This document shows, piece by piece, positions 5,807 through 10,336 of a DNA stretch of 10,336 nt. A model generated the notes under the pieces. That model saw only the letters and a list, made by a program, of their open reading frames with translations. It ran no database searches and had not been told where the DNA came from. Each line of letters starts with the position of its first letter. Within the stretch, counting starts at the first letter, position 1. Source of the DNA: Candidatus Nitrosopolaris nunavutensis (GTDB lineage Archaea; Thermoproteota; Nitrososphaeria; Nitrososphaerales; Nitrososphaeraceae); NCBI GenBank assembly GCA_002501855.1, contig DAOM01000226.1, positions 1 through 10,336 of the forward strand, given 5' to 3'. Made by a program: the position numbers and the translations under genes.

Positions 5807-6487
5807 ATGCAACTCGTAAAGAAACTGGAGATACAATCCAAGCATAAGATTATTGAATTTTTAAACAACGAGCCAGTTGGTAGAATAGCTTCTATAGACG
5901 CCAATGGCTATCCGCAAGTCATACCAATGAATTTTGTATACGTACAAGCAAATGACCCACTAATCCGTTCGCGTAGAATAATAAAACTAGACGCAGTTTA
6001 TATGCATTCTCATCCTTTCGGTGAAAAACTAGACAATATAAAAGGAAATTCGAAGGTTGGGTTCGAAGTTGATCGACACGTCTGCTTCTTACCGTCCTAC
6101 TATTTTCATCCCGGTGACGCTTCGCAAGCTGATACTCTCTACATTAGCGTAGTTATCAAAGGTAACGCAATGATCGTAGAGGATAACAAAGAAAAGGCAG
6201 ACGCGCTAAATTCGCTAATGGAAAAGTATCAAAAAGAGGGAAAATATGAATCACTTGATCATTATCTGCCCTCTGTCCATGAAGTCACTGTAATCAAGAT
6301 AGTCCCAGAGGGGATGCGAGGCAAATATAAAATAGGTCAGCACTGGGCGCCAGCTTACCGCTTAAAAATGGCCAGAAATATTGTCGAGAGGGAGGGAAAA
6401 GAACGAGCAAAAGAAATTCTCGATATTATAGGAATAGATATTTTGACCGATGGAAATTTGAAGATAAGAGAAGAGCCGTCAATGTAA
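5807..6487 (+). CDS. pyridoxamine 5'-phosphate oxidase-like FMN-binding protein
   Basis: A 226-residue flavin-binding split-barrel protein of the PNPOx-like superfamily, closest in pattern to the Pyridox_oxidase_2/NimA-type group. GRIASIDANGYPQVIPMNFVY (residues 25-45) forms the first barrel strands. HSHPFGEKLDNIKGN and VGFEVD (67-89) match the phosphate-binding and dimer region. PSYYFHPGDASQADTLYIS and VVIKGNAMIV (96-124) complete the barrel. Family members bind FMN or a deazaflavin and reduce or oxidise small molecules; the substrate here cannot be read. Residues about 170-226 add a charged helical C-terminal part beyond the usual 150-160. ATG 5807 is preceded by GGTGGAG, a weak ribosome site, and by a TATA-like TTAATTATAT about 35 bases upstream. 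It stands alone. Confidence 0.9.
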   Translation: MQLVKKLEIQSKHKIIEFLNNEPVGRIASIDANGYPQVIPMNFVYVQANDPLIRSRRIIKLDAVYMHSHPFGEKLDNIKGNSKVGFEVDRHVCFLPSYYFHPGDASQADTLYISVVIKGNAMIVEDNKEKADALNSLMEKYQKEGKYESLDHYLPSVHEVTVIKIVPEGMRGKYKIGQHWAPAYRLKMARNIVEREGKERAKEILDIIGIDILTDGNLKIREEPSM

Positions 6488-6775
6488 ATTTTTGCAAATT
6501 ACTTGTACTTATTTTACACAGTAAGGTAGCGATTTGGTATTAGGATTCTTCTACTTAATGACTCTTGCATAAGCGAAGACAGGATTCCTATGCTATGATT
6601 ATTATTTTACGAGTTACAACTCGAAATTCCTTAAAAATATCGAGCTTGGCATGCTCATTATGAGTTATGTATGACTAAATCATCTGTTCACGGCCTTTAC
6701 CTTTTCCCAACTTCAGAGTCTACTACTGATTTTTATTAAGGGCAAGCGAAGGGACACAGGGCTTACTATAACAGG

Positions 6776-6931
6776 ATGGGCGAAAAGGCATGGTCGGCCA
6801 AAATTGCGGCAAAATATTCTGATAGATTGATGACATTTTTAAAAATAGAACATTTGAAGGCCCAAAAATGCAAATGCTGCGAACGAATTGTTAAAGTCTG
6901 CACTAATGTTCAATGCTGTCCACAGATCTGA
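6776..6931 (+). CDS. 51-aa Cys-rich miniprotein
   Basis: The frame begins MGEKAWSAKIAAKYSDR and ends with six cysteines in 17 residues: C32-K-C34-C35 ... C42 ... C47-C48. A basic helix followed by a Cys knot-like tail suggests a zinc- or iron-binding miniprotein. No family is recognised. The weak purine run CAGG directly precedes the ATG. Its last 22 bases overlap the 3' end of the unknown gene on the other strand (6910-7407), so the two converge. The dense Cys pattern is the main argument for it being real. Confidence 0.42.
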   Translation: MGEKAWSAKIAAKYSDRLMTFLKIEHLKAQKCKCCERIVKVCTNVQCCPQI

Positions 6932-7407
6932 AACGCAAACATTATGAAGCCAGTAATCTTGCCAGAACGCCTGTATTGGTAAAAGTTGTTAGTATCCTTG
7001 GGCATCATTTCATTTTTCAGGGCATTAGCATCCGGTTTTGACAATGATGATCTAACCAATCGATCACCCAATATATCGTCCCATGGGAGCTGCGGAAGTG
7101 GTTCTAACTTAGAAGCGATCATAGCAACCACTCTTCGTGGTTCTTGCCTATCTAAAATGACAGAATAGTTATACTCATCTTTGATCATAGCAACTGCTCT
7201 TCGTGGTTCTTGCCTATCTAAAATGACAGAATAGTTATACTCATCTTCAGATCCAAATGGATCCGACATGGTATATGGGTCAATTTGAATATATTTTTTG
7301 AGAGTACTTCTTAGAGAATCCGCTAACCCACCCATTATGGCAATATCAATCATAGTTAATTTCTTAACTTCTTCGCGTGTCGGCGGATTAAGAGACGCAG
7401 CTAGCAC
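6910..7407 (-). CDS. unknown protein with an internal 22-residue tandem duplication
   Basis: A soluble 165-residue protein of no recognised family. The N-terminal part (REEVKKLTMIDIAIMGGLA, LRSTLKKYIQIDPY) is helical. Two nearly identical copies of DEYNYSVILDRQEPRR-(A/V)VAMI follow, at about residues 55-76 and 77-98, and then a Pro-rich linker (LEPLPQLPWDDILG). The duplication keeps the frame. Without it the protein would be 143 residues. The C-terminal end KITGFIMFAFQICGQH is oddly hydrophobic and lies where the convergent Cys-rich frame overlaps. The start is GTG at 7407: a TATA box centred 26 bases upstream makes it a leaderless start. The ATG at residue 19 (7353) is an alternative. Confidence 0.75.
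   Translation of the reverse strand: MLAASLNPPTREEVKKLTMIDIAIMGGLADSLRSTLKKYIQIDPYTMSDPFGSEDEYNYSVILDRQEPRRAVAMIKDEYNYSVILDRQEPRRVVAMIASKLEPLPQLPWDDILGDRLVRSSLSKPDANALKNEMMPKDTNNFYQYRRSGKITGFIMFAFQICGQH
7117..7247. repeat. tandem duplication, 66-bp unit, two copies
   Basis: The unit at 7117-7182 is repeated at 7183-7248. Copies differ at only two adjacent bases in the body (CCA against TGC context near 7130 and 7196) and at the last base. The period is a multiple of three, so the surrounding gene stays in frame. Near identity at synonymous sites means the duplication is recent or kept alike by conversion. Confidence 0.95.
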
Positions 7408-7778
7408 AGAATGATATGCCCATCATCATTATTTAAACTGAATTGGATTATGTAATAATATTATGCTGATTCCTGCATAACTCGAATTGATTGTGAACGT
7501 ACTACTATATGGCTTTATCGTAAGAGATACTATGATGGTCTTGGTATTTATCTATACGTGAAAGCGAAAGCAAATTTCTATTGATGTCGGACAAACACCA
7601 GTCTTGGCGTAGTAGATGAATCGTAATAGCTGTCACCATGTTACATTGTATAGGGAAGTTAGCGCCTTGGAGTTGTAGCTTATGGTGTAATCTGTATCCG
7701 GATAGGGACCATTATTGTTTCACCCAAAGAAGGGGGTGAAGGCTTTAAGATCATCACATAAGGACTCTTGTTGGTGGC
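7408..7778. other. intergenic stretch with two inverted repeats
   Basis: About 370 bases. TATCCGGATA (7695-7704) is a 10-bp palindrome. TTCACCC (7719-7725) pairs with GGGTGAA (7734-7740) around eight bases, 39 bases before the ATG at 7779; this could be an operator or leader hairpin for that gene. A minus-strand frame of 44 codons (7505-7639, MVTAITIHLLRQDW) is within chance length and is not called. Confidence 0.35.
7430..7437 (-). promoter_or_regulatory. TATA box of the duplicated-segment gene
   Basis: The minus strand reads TTTAAATA-like sequence, centred about 26 bases before the GTG at 7407. This spacing supports GTG as a leaderless start rather than the internal ATG. Confidence 0.45.
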
Positions 7779-8045
7779 ATGGTTTCAATTACTCTTGCTT
7801 TCATAGCAAAATCTTTTATGCTTATTAAATATCTTAGGCAGACGGAGGGGAGCAGAACGGTTACAAAGGAAAATCAGGAGGAGACGAGTTTTCTGATAGG
7901 CATAAATCCTGACGACTGTGTTAGTGCACTAATAGCTCCGATTAGAACTCGATTGACTTTTGGAAAAATGAAATGTTTTAACTGCTACTCCGAATTTTAT
8001 CCGACGTTTGATAGACCGATCTATCCGCATTGTGGCTTTTGCTAG
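7779..8045 (+). CDS. 88-aa protein with a C-terminal, possibly damaged zinc ribbon
   Basis: A short N-terminal hydrophobic helix (VSITLAFIAKSFMLIKYL) is followed by a polar linker (RQTEGSRTVTKENQEE) and an Ile/Leu-rich stretch. It ends in MKCFNCYSEF and then YPHCGFC. A usual zinc ribbon would read CxxC then CPxCGF; here the third Cys is Tyr (TAT, one base from TGT), and an extra Cys is the last residue. Either the metal site has decayed or the terminal Cys replaces the lost ligand. GGTGG eight bases before the ATG could serve ribosome binding. The function is unknown. The length is near what chance allows, so the Cys motif carries the call. Confidence 0.42.
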   Translation: MVSITLAFIAKSFMLIKYLRQTEGSRTVTKENQEETSFLIGINPDDCVSALIAPIRTRLTFGKMKCFNCYSEFYPTFDRPIYPHCGFC

Positions 8046-8196
8046 TACTGTAGATAGATTTACCGTGTGCACCTTCAAAAAGGAGAATTAAACAATTTAC
8101 GATAATAGTTGTTGCTTAGTTTAGAGCAGATTACCAGTAGGTCGTATGGAGAACGTGATATGAAAGACGTAACAGGGGAAAGGTGAAAAGTGAAAA

Positions 8197-8358
8197 ATGG
8201 TAATACCGTTGAAAAAAGTAAGCGGAGGAATTGTTGTACTGCTAATTGGAATTACCGTGTCCATATTGTATCTGACTGGTGAACATCATATACCAGCCCT
8301 TCTATCGATTGTAGTTGGTATAGTCGTGATACTCTTACAGAGAAAAGATATGTCCTAG
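8197..8358 (+). CDS. 53-aa membrane miniprotein with two transmembrane helices
   Basis: The frame starts MVIPLKKVSG. The first helix is GGIVVLLIGITVSILYL, the polar turn is TGEHHIP, and the second helix is ALLSIVVGIVVILL, followed by a basic end (QRKDMS). Positive charges on both ends and the short polar turn suggest a helical hairpin with both termini in the cytoplasm. GGTGA at 8182-8186 is a good archaeal ribosome site ten bases before the ATG, and a TGA in frame two codons upstream fixes the start. A tiny seven-codon frame (ATG 8161, MKDVTGER) ends inside this ribosome site and might act as a leader. No family is recognised. Confidence 0.65.
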   Translation: MVIPLKKVSGGIVVLLIGITVSILYLTGEHHIPALLSIVVGIVVILLQRKDMS

Positions 8359-8831
8359 GAGGTAGCATTTTTGTCGAGCTTATGTTCGTTATAGAAGGTA
8401 GGCTAAGGTGATATGTCACTAAACCTATCCGCATACAACCAATTCGCATGTCAATCATATTTCATCGCTATAAGCAGCCTGTCAGACTTTCTAAGGAAAT
8501 TAATAGGGAATGAGTGTGTGTATTAATTAAACTCACTAGACTAGCTCTAGGGAACTATTCTCTTGCAAACATGAGCACGAAAATCATGATCTATGTTGTT
8601 TATCAATTATGAAACTCGAAGCAATGAATAACGAAGGCTTTCCAGTTTCTGCAGCTGATCACATATTGTGGCCGCTCGTAATAGTTGGAGAGCGTGCTTT
8701 TCAAAGGACTGTGGCTTGGTAGATTAGTCCGAGTTCAAAACCCCCAAACAGAGGTCATTCCGCAAAGTTACCTAAAAATTGGTTTTCTACTAATAATGGC
8801 ATTCCAGACTGTAAGTCATAAATAAAGTTTC
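8359..8831. other. intergenic stretch, possible broken frame
   Basis: About 470 bases between convergent genes. It contains one plus-strand frame interrupted by TAG (8609-8821, listed separately) and a weak tRNA-like patch at about 8671-8745 that does not fold properly. Nothing else was seen. Confidence 0.35.
8609..8821 (+). pseudogene. possible broken gene with internal TAG
   Basis: ATG 8609 opens MKLEAMNNEGFPVSAADHI, then LWPLVIVGERAFQRTVAW, then TAG (8720-8722). The frame continues for 32 codons (ISPSSKPPNRGH ... NNGIPDCKS) to TAA. The ATG overlaps the TGA of a 13-codon frame (MSTKIMIYVVYQL) in ATGA fashion. Composition is protein-like, but no family is recognised, and each half is within chance length. 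Confidence 0.2.
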
Positions 8832-9128
8832 TCATGGAAAAGGCAAAATGAAAGGCGTCGTATCTTTTTGCACATAGTCTTTAATAGAATTTGCTTCGCT
8901 GACCATGTAATTCAGCTTTGTATCATTAGCAGCCTGGCTAGATATCATAAAACTGAGTGAGCCTATATTTGTGCAGGTCGCATTGTTTCCACAATCATTC
9001 AGCTGGCCAAGCTTTTGTTGTTGTTCGCTCTGAATTACCTTCAGCTGCGCATTTGATTTTTGAATTGACATAAAAGCTAGCGCTCCGGCTATCATTACCA
9101 TAGTGGCGATGATAATAGTCATTGACAA
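8832..9128 (-). CDS. membrane-anchored protein with exported C-terminal domain
   Basis: A hydrophobic anchor, MTIIIATMVMIAGALAFM (residues 3-20), is followed by a polar, Gln-rich, coiled-coil-like region (SIQKSNAQLKVIQSEQQQK). A Cys pair CGNNATC, which could form a disulfide outside the cell, comes next, then Ser/Asn-rich sequence with possible N-glycosylation sites. It ends TTPFILPFP. The product probably sits in the membrane with its C-terminus outside; no family is recognised. The frame is open further upstream without a start codon, back to 9200, and is coding-like there (NNFDKSNIF, DKSKAIEKATTHTP). An ATG at 9204 would start it if one base were removed. The TTG at 9128 and ATG at 9122 are therefore fallback starts. 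Confidence 0.62.
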   Translation of the reverse strand: MSMTIIIATMVMIAGALAFMSIQKSNAQLKVIQSEQQQKLGQLNDCGNNATCTNIGSLSFMISSQAANDTKLNYMVSEANSIKDYVQKDTTPFILPFP

Positions 9129-9342
9129 TGGGGTGTGGGTCGTAGCCTTCTCAATTGCTTTACTCTTATCGAATATATTTGACTTGTCGAAATTATTGCT
9201 GCATTTTAATCATGATGCATTCATCTGGATCTAGTGATCAAATTATAACCTAGATAATTATTATTTTTGGCACTTTTTATGATAAGAATGCTAAGAATAA
9301 TTAAGCAAAGGATTGGGGTTCGATGTTATATGGGAGCAATAC

Positions 9343-9390
9343 CTACATTTTGTTGTCAGCAAAATGTAGTGTGAACAATTTCTGTTCATA
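9343..9390. other. two adjacent hairpins
   Basis: CTACATTTTG (9343-9352) pairs perfectly with CAAAATGTAG (9360-9369) around seven bases. The next bases, TGTGAACA (9370-9377), pair with TGTTCATA (9383-9390, one G-U) around five. They lie between the 3' end of the minus-strand frame at 9424 and the start of the membrane-anchored gene. Possible roles are a terminator, an mRNA leader or a small RNA. Confidence 0.45.
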
Positions 9391-9423
9391 TTCTAAGTGT
9401 ATTATGTAGTAATGATGTTGAAA

Positions 9424-9618
9424 CTATCTTAACAAGGAGTTGTCGTGCGAAAAAAATCCGTGTATATCGGGTAGTTGAAAGCTGATAGCCGATGCATCCG
9501 GACATACAAATGGGGCGACCTCCCCATTTTCAAGTTCCATAATGAATTCGCCTAGCGCCAACTCGCGCTTGACCTCCGCATTTTTTGAGCTTGTGAAAGA
9601 ATGATTCACAACTCTCAT
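9424..9618 (-). CDS. possible 64-aa protein, unrecognised
   Basis: The frame begins MRVVNHSFTSSKNAEVKRE, continues LALGEFIMELENGEVAPFVC and ends in IHGFFSHDNSLLR. It is soluble, slightly acidic, with one Cys. Composition is plausible for a real protein, and the paired hairpins just beyond its stop could be its terminator, but this length is also reached by chance and no motif identifies it. Confidence 0.33.
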   Translation of the reverse strand: MRVVNHSFTSSKNAEVKRELALGEFIMELENGEVAPFVCPDASAISFQLPDIHGFFSHDNSLLR

Positions 9619-9682
9619 ACTGAGCTATGTAACATTTGTAGAATCGATTTGTATGTATTATGTGAGATTCGATGAAAAAACA

Positions 9683-9689
9683 TTATATT
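9683..9689 (+). promoter_or_regulatory. TATA box of the tRNA-Ser gene
   Basis: TTATATT, preceded by an A-rich BRE-like stretch, lies 24-30 bases before the first base of the tRNA. Transcription would start at or very near the mature 5' end. Confidence 0.55.
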
Positions 9690-9734
9690 GTAATGCCTTA
9701 TCAAGGATATTTGCCGGGATACCCGAGCTAGGTA

Positions 9735-9750
9735 AGTCTATGGCCCTAAA
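9735..9750 (+). other. 16-nt intron in the D-arm of tRNA-Ser (position 21/22)
   Basis: TAGG (9729-9732) pairs with CCTA (9745-9748). This 4-bp helix is flanked by three-base bulges TAA (9733-9735) and AAA (9749-9751), the bulge-helix-bulge cut by the archaeal splicing endonuclease after the second bulge base. GTC-TAT-GGC closes the inner loop. The outer helix is poor (only C9728-G9752), so the motif is of the relaxed kind. Confidence 0.75.
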
Positions 9751-9766
9751 AGGGGTCAGCCTCGAG

Positions 9767-9791
9767 ATCAATATGAATACATGGACGTGCC
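9767..9791 (+). other. 25-nt intron at the canonical 37/38 site of tRNA-Ser
   Basis: The outer helix is the 5-bp anticodon stem. The central helix pairs CTCG (9761-9764) with CGTG (9786-9789), with one T-T mismatch. The bulges are AGA (9765-9767) and CCA (9790-9792). Cutting after the second base of each bulge leaves G37 joined to A38. Confidence 0.85.
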
Positions 9792-9862
9792 AGCTGATGT
9801 CCTTCGGGACTCGTGGGTTCAAGTCCCACTCCCGGCGCCATACTCGTGGGTTGATAACAAGA

Positions 9863-9869
9863 TTTTTTT
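9863..9869 (+). terminator. oligo-T terminator of the tRNA gene
   Basis: Seven T in a row on the non-template strand, 23 bases after the CCA. Archaeal RNA polymerase stops at such runs without needing a hairpin. Confidence 0.55.
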
Positions 9870-9919
9870 AAGGTGGAGCTGTTTCCATTATAGAAAGACC
9901 CTTGTCTCATCCAACTGCG

Positions 9920-10090
9920 ATGAAAAAAGGCCAATCAATTCGGTTAAAAACTTCTAATATCAAATCAAACATCGATTCATTTCAACTAGCAAAGAAAATC
10001 GATTCATTGGATGACAATCTACCGAATTATATCATACGTTTATACAAAGATGCCGTTTGTGTACAATATGTTTTTGACGAGCTTGAATAG
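9920..10090 (+). CDS. possible 56-aa protein converging on the zinc-ribbon gene
   Basis: From ATG 9920 the frame reads MKKGQSIRLKTSNIKSN, then IDSFQLAKKIDSLDDNLPNY and ends VCVQYVFDELE. It is a soluble, charged, helical product without a known motif. A TTG at 9902 would add six residues. Its last 59 bases overlap, antisense, the C-terminal codons of the well-supported gene at 10032-10331, so one of the two ends may be wrong. There is no clear promoter after the tRNA terminator. Confidence 0.3.
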   Translation: MKKGQSIRLKTSNIKSNIDSFQLAKKIDSLDDNLPNYIIRLYKDAVCVQYVFDELE

Positions 10091-10331
10091 GCGGCCGTTC
10101 GTATACTGCTATTGATCTAGCTCTTTCTATTTTCTTCCGTGCTTGCAATTTAGCTTTATATTTCATGTTTCGTGGCCTAGTTCTTAATCTATATCCACAA
10201 CATGGACACCATAATCCTTCCCATGTTAAGAAGATCTCACACACTTGACAACGTTTCTGTCCAATAGAATAACGACCAGTCCCAACTGGCTTCATCGCCT
10301 TATGACGTAGAAATATTCCTTTACAGACCAT
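10032..10331 (-). CDS. thaumarchaeal small zinc-ribbon protein (CPCC type)
   Basis: A 99-residue basic protein. MVCKGIFLRHKAMKPVGTGR is followed by a zinc ribbon, C28-QV-C31 and C42-P-C-C45-GYRLRTRPRN, and then a Lys/Arg-rich helix (KYKAKLQARKKIERAR). The combination RYxxGQKRCQVCEIF...WCPCCGYRLRT is, as I know it, a family found repeatedly in ammonia-oxidising archaea. The basic tail suggests nucleic-acid binding; the function is not established. The C-terminal 25 or so residues (IAVYERPPIQARQ ... LCINV) go beyond the conserved core and overlap the frame at 9920-10090, so the stop may have moved. The ATG lies five bases from the window edge, so its promoter is not visible. Confidence 0.88.
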   Translation of the reverse strand: MVCKGIFLRHKAMKPVGTGRYSIGQKRCQVCEIFLTWEGLWCPCCGYRLRTRPRNMKYKAKLQARKKIERARSIAVYERPPIQARQKHIVHKRHLCINV

Positions 10332-10336
10332 TTTAT

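Larger units (their letters stand above)
9713..9840 (+). tRNA. tRNA-Ser (anticodon CGA) with two apparent introns and encoded CCA
   Basis: The acceptor stem GCCGGGA/TCCCGGC pairs perfectly, followed by discriminator G and encoded CCA. The T-arm is GTGGG-TTCAAGT-CCCAC, and the long variable arm GTCC-TTCG-GGAC marks a class II tRNA. The anticodon stem TCAGC (9756-9760) pairs with GCTGA (9793-9797), and the loop CTCGAGA carries CGA, which decodes UCG serine codons. Removing 9767-9791 restores the seven-base loop. The D-arm is CCC-GAGCTAGGTAA-GGG only if a further 16 bases (9735-9750) are also removed; otherwise the D-loop is far too long. The mature length is then 84 plus CCA, normal for tRNA-Ser. 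G13, A14, G18, G19 and A21 and the G15-C48 pair are all as expected. Open frames across this locus are not proteins. Confidence 0.95.

Noticed and set aside
3092..7704. Several 10-bp perfect palindromes (3092-3101, 3321-3330, 5276-5285, 7695-7704) and CGAGTT-AC-AACTCG at 6610-6623
   Set aside because: About ten 10-bp palindromes are expected in a random sequence of this length, so I give them no meaning on their own.
8252..8458. 68-codon minus-strand frame
   Set aside because: It is largely antisense to the better supported two-helix membrane protein at 8197-8358.
2494..8722. TAG read as a sense codon (pyrrolysine or recoded amber) because two frames continue past TAG
   Set aside because: Other frames here end in TAG at sensible places (the 53-aa membrane protein at 8356-8358, for example), no pylS-, pylBCD- or pylT-like sequence is in the window, and single base changes explain both cases more simply.
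8671..8745. tRNA-like patch: a D-arm look-alike GCTC...AGTTGG...GAGC and a later GAGTTCAAAACCC
   Set aside because: No anticodon stem pairs acceptably, the T-stem has three mismatches and no acceptor stem can be found. At best it is a decayed tRNA, and it is probably coincidence.
9653..9934. Open frames on both strands across the tRNA
   Set aside because: They are translations of the tRNA-Ser gene and its flanks; the tRNA structure explains the sequence fully.
1..10336. CRISPR array, complete insertion sequence, rRNA or defence operon
   Set aside because: I saw no regularly spaced repeats, no transposase or integrase motifs, no rRNA-like stretch and no nuclease or helicase gene beside the methyltransferase within the window.

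Overview
The window looks like chromosomal DNA of an ammonia-oxidising thaumarchaeon (Nitrososphaeria, perhaps a group I.1b genus such as Nitrososphaera or Nitrosocosmicus). This rests on archaeal TATA boxes about 26 bases upstream of start codons, apparently leaderless genes, a tRNA gene with bulge-helix-bulge introns and an encoded CCA, and a small CPCC-type zinc-ribbon protein that I know as a thaumarchaeal family. The genus is inference. The sequence is AT-rich and gene-poor: most genes are short, single and separated by long intergenic stretches. There is no ribosomal RNA, CRISPR array, intact transposase or long operon.

Left part (1-2955, all on the minus strand): a DNA methyltransferase that runs off the left edge, a winged-helix regulator, a 177-bp segment bounded by 12-bp inverted repeats, and a phasin-like coiled-coil protein. 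The phasin-like frame is cut by an in-frame TAG, but about 40 more codons of coding-looking sequence follow.

Middle (3000-5800): a second winged-helix protein, a 55-aa two-CxxC zinc protein, two unrecognised small reading frames, and then about 590 bases without a gene. That stretch holds two copies of the GC-rich palindrome CCTCC-N2-GGAGG, a strong TATA box and a cluster of hairpins that could be an uncharacterised RNA. It ends at the remnant of a membrane protein gene.

Right part (5800-10336): a pyridoxamine-phosphate-oxidase-like flavoprotein, a Cys-rich miniprotein, and an unknown 165-aa protein with a fresh in-frame 66-bp tandem duplication. These are followed by small Cys-rich and membrane proteins, and a membrane-anchored protein whose start seems shifted by one base. 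Last come a tRNA-Ser(CGA) with two apparent introns (16 nt in the D-arm, 25 nt at the canonical 37/38 site) and a zinc-ribbon protein at the right edge.

I see no single multi-gene system. The strongest leads are the twice-interrupted tRNA-Ser, the paired palindromes with the hairpin cluster near 4900-5385, the amber-interrupted phasin-like gene and the tandem duplication. Several genes here look recently damaged, which suggests a region under weak selection.
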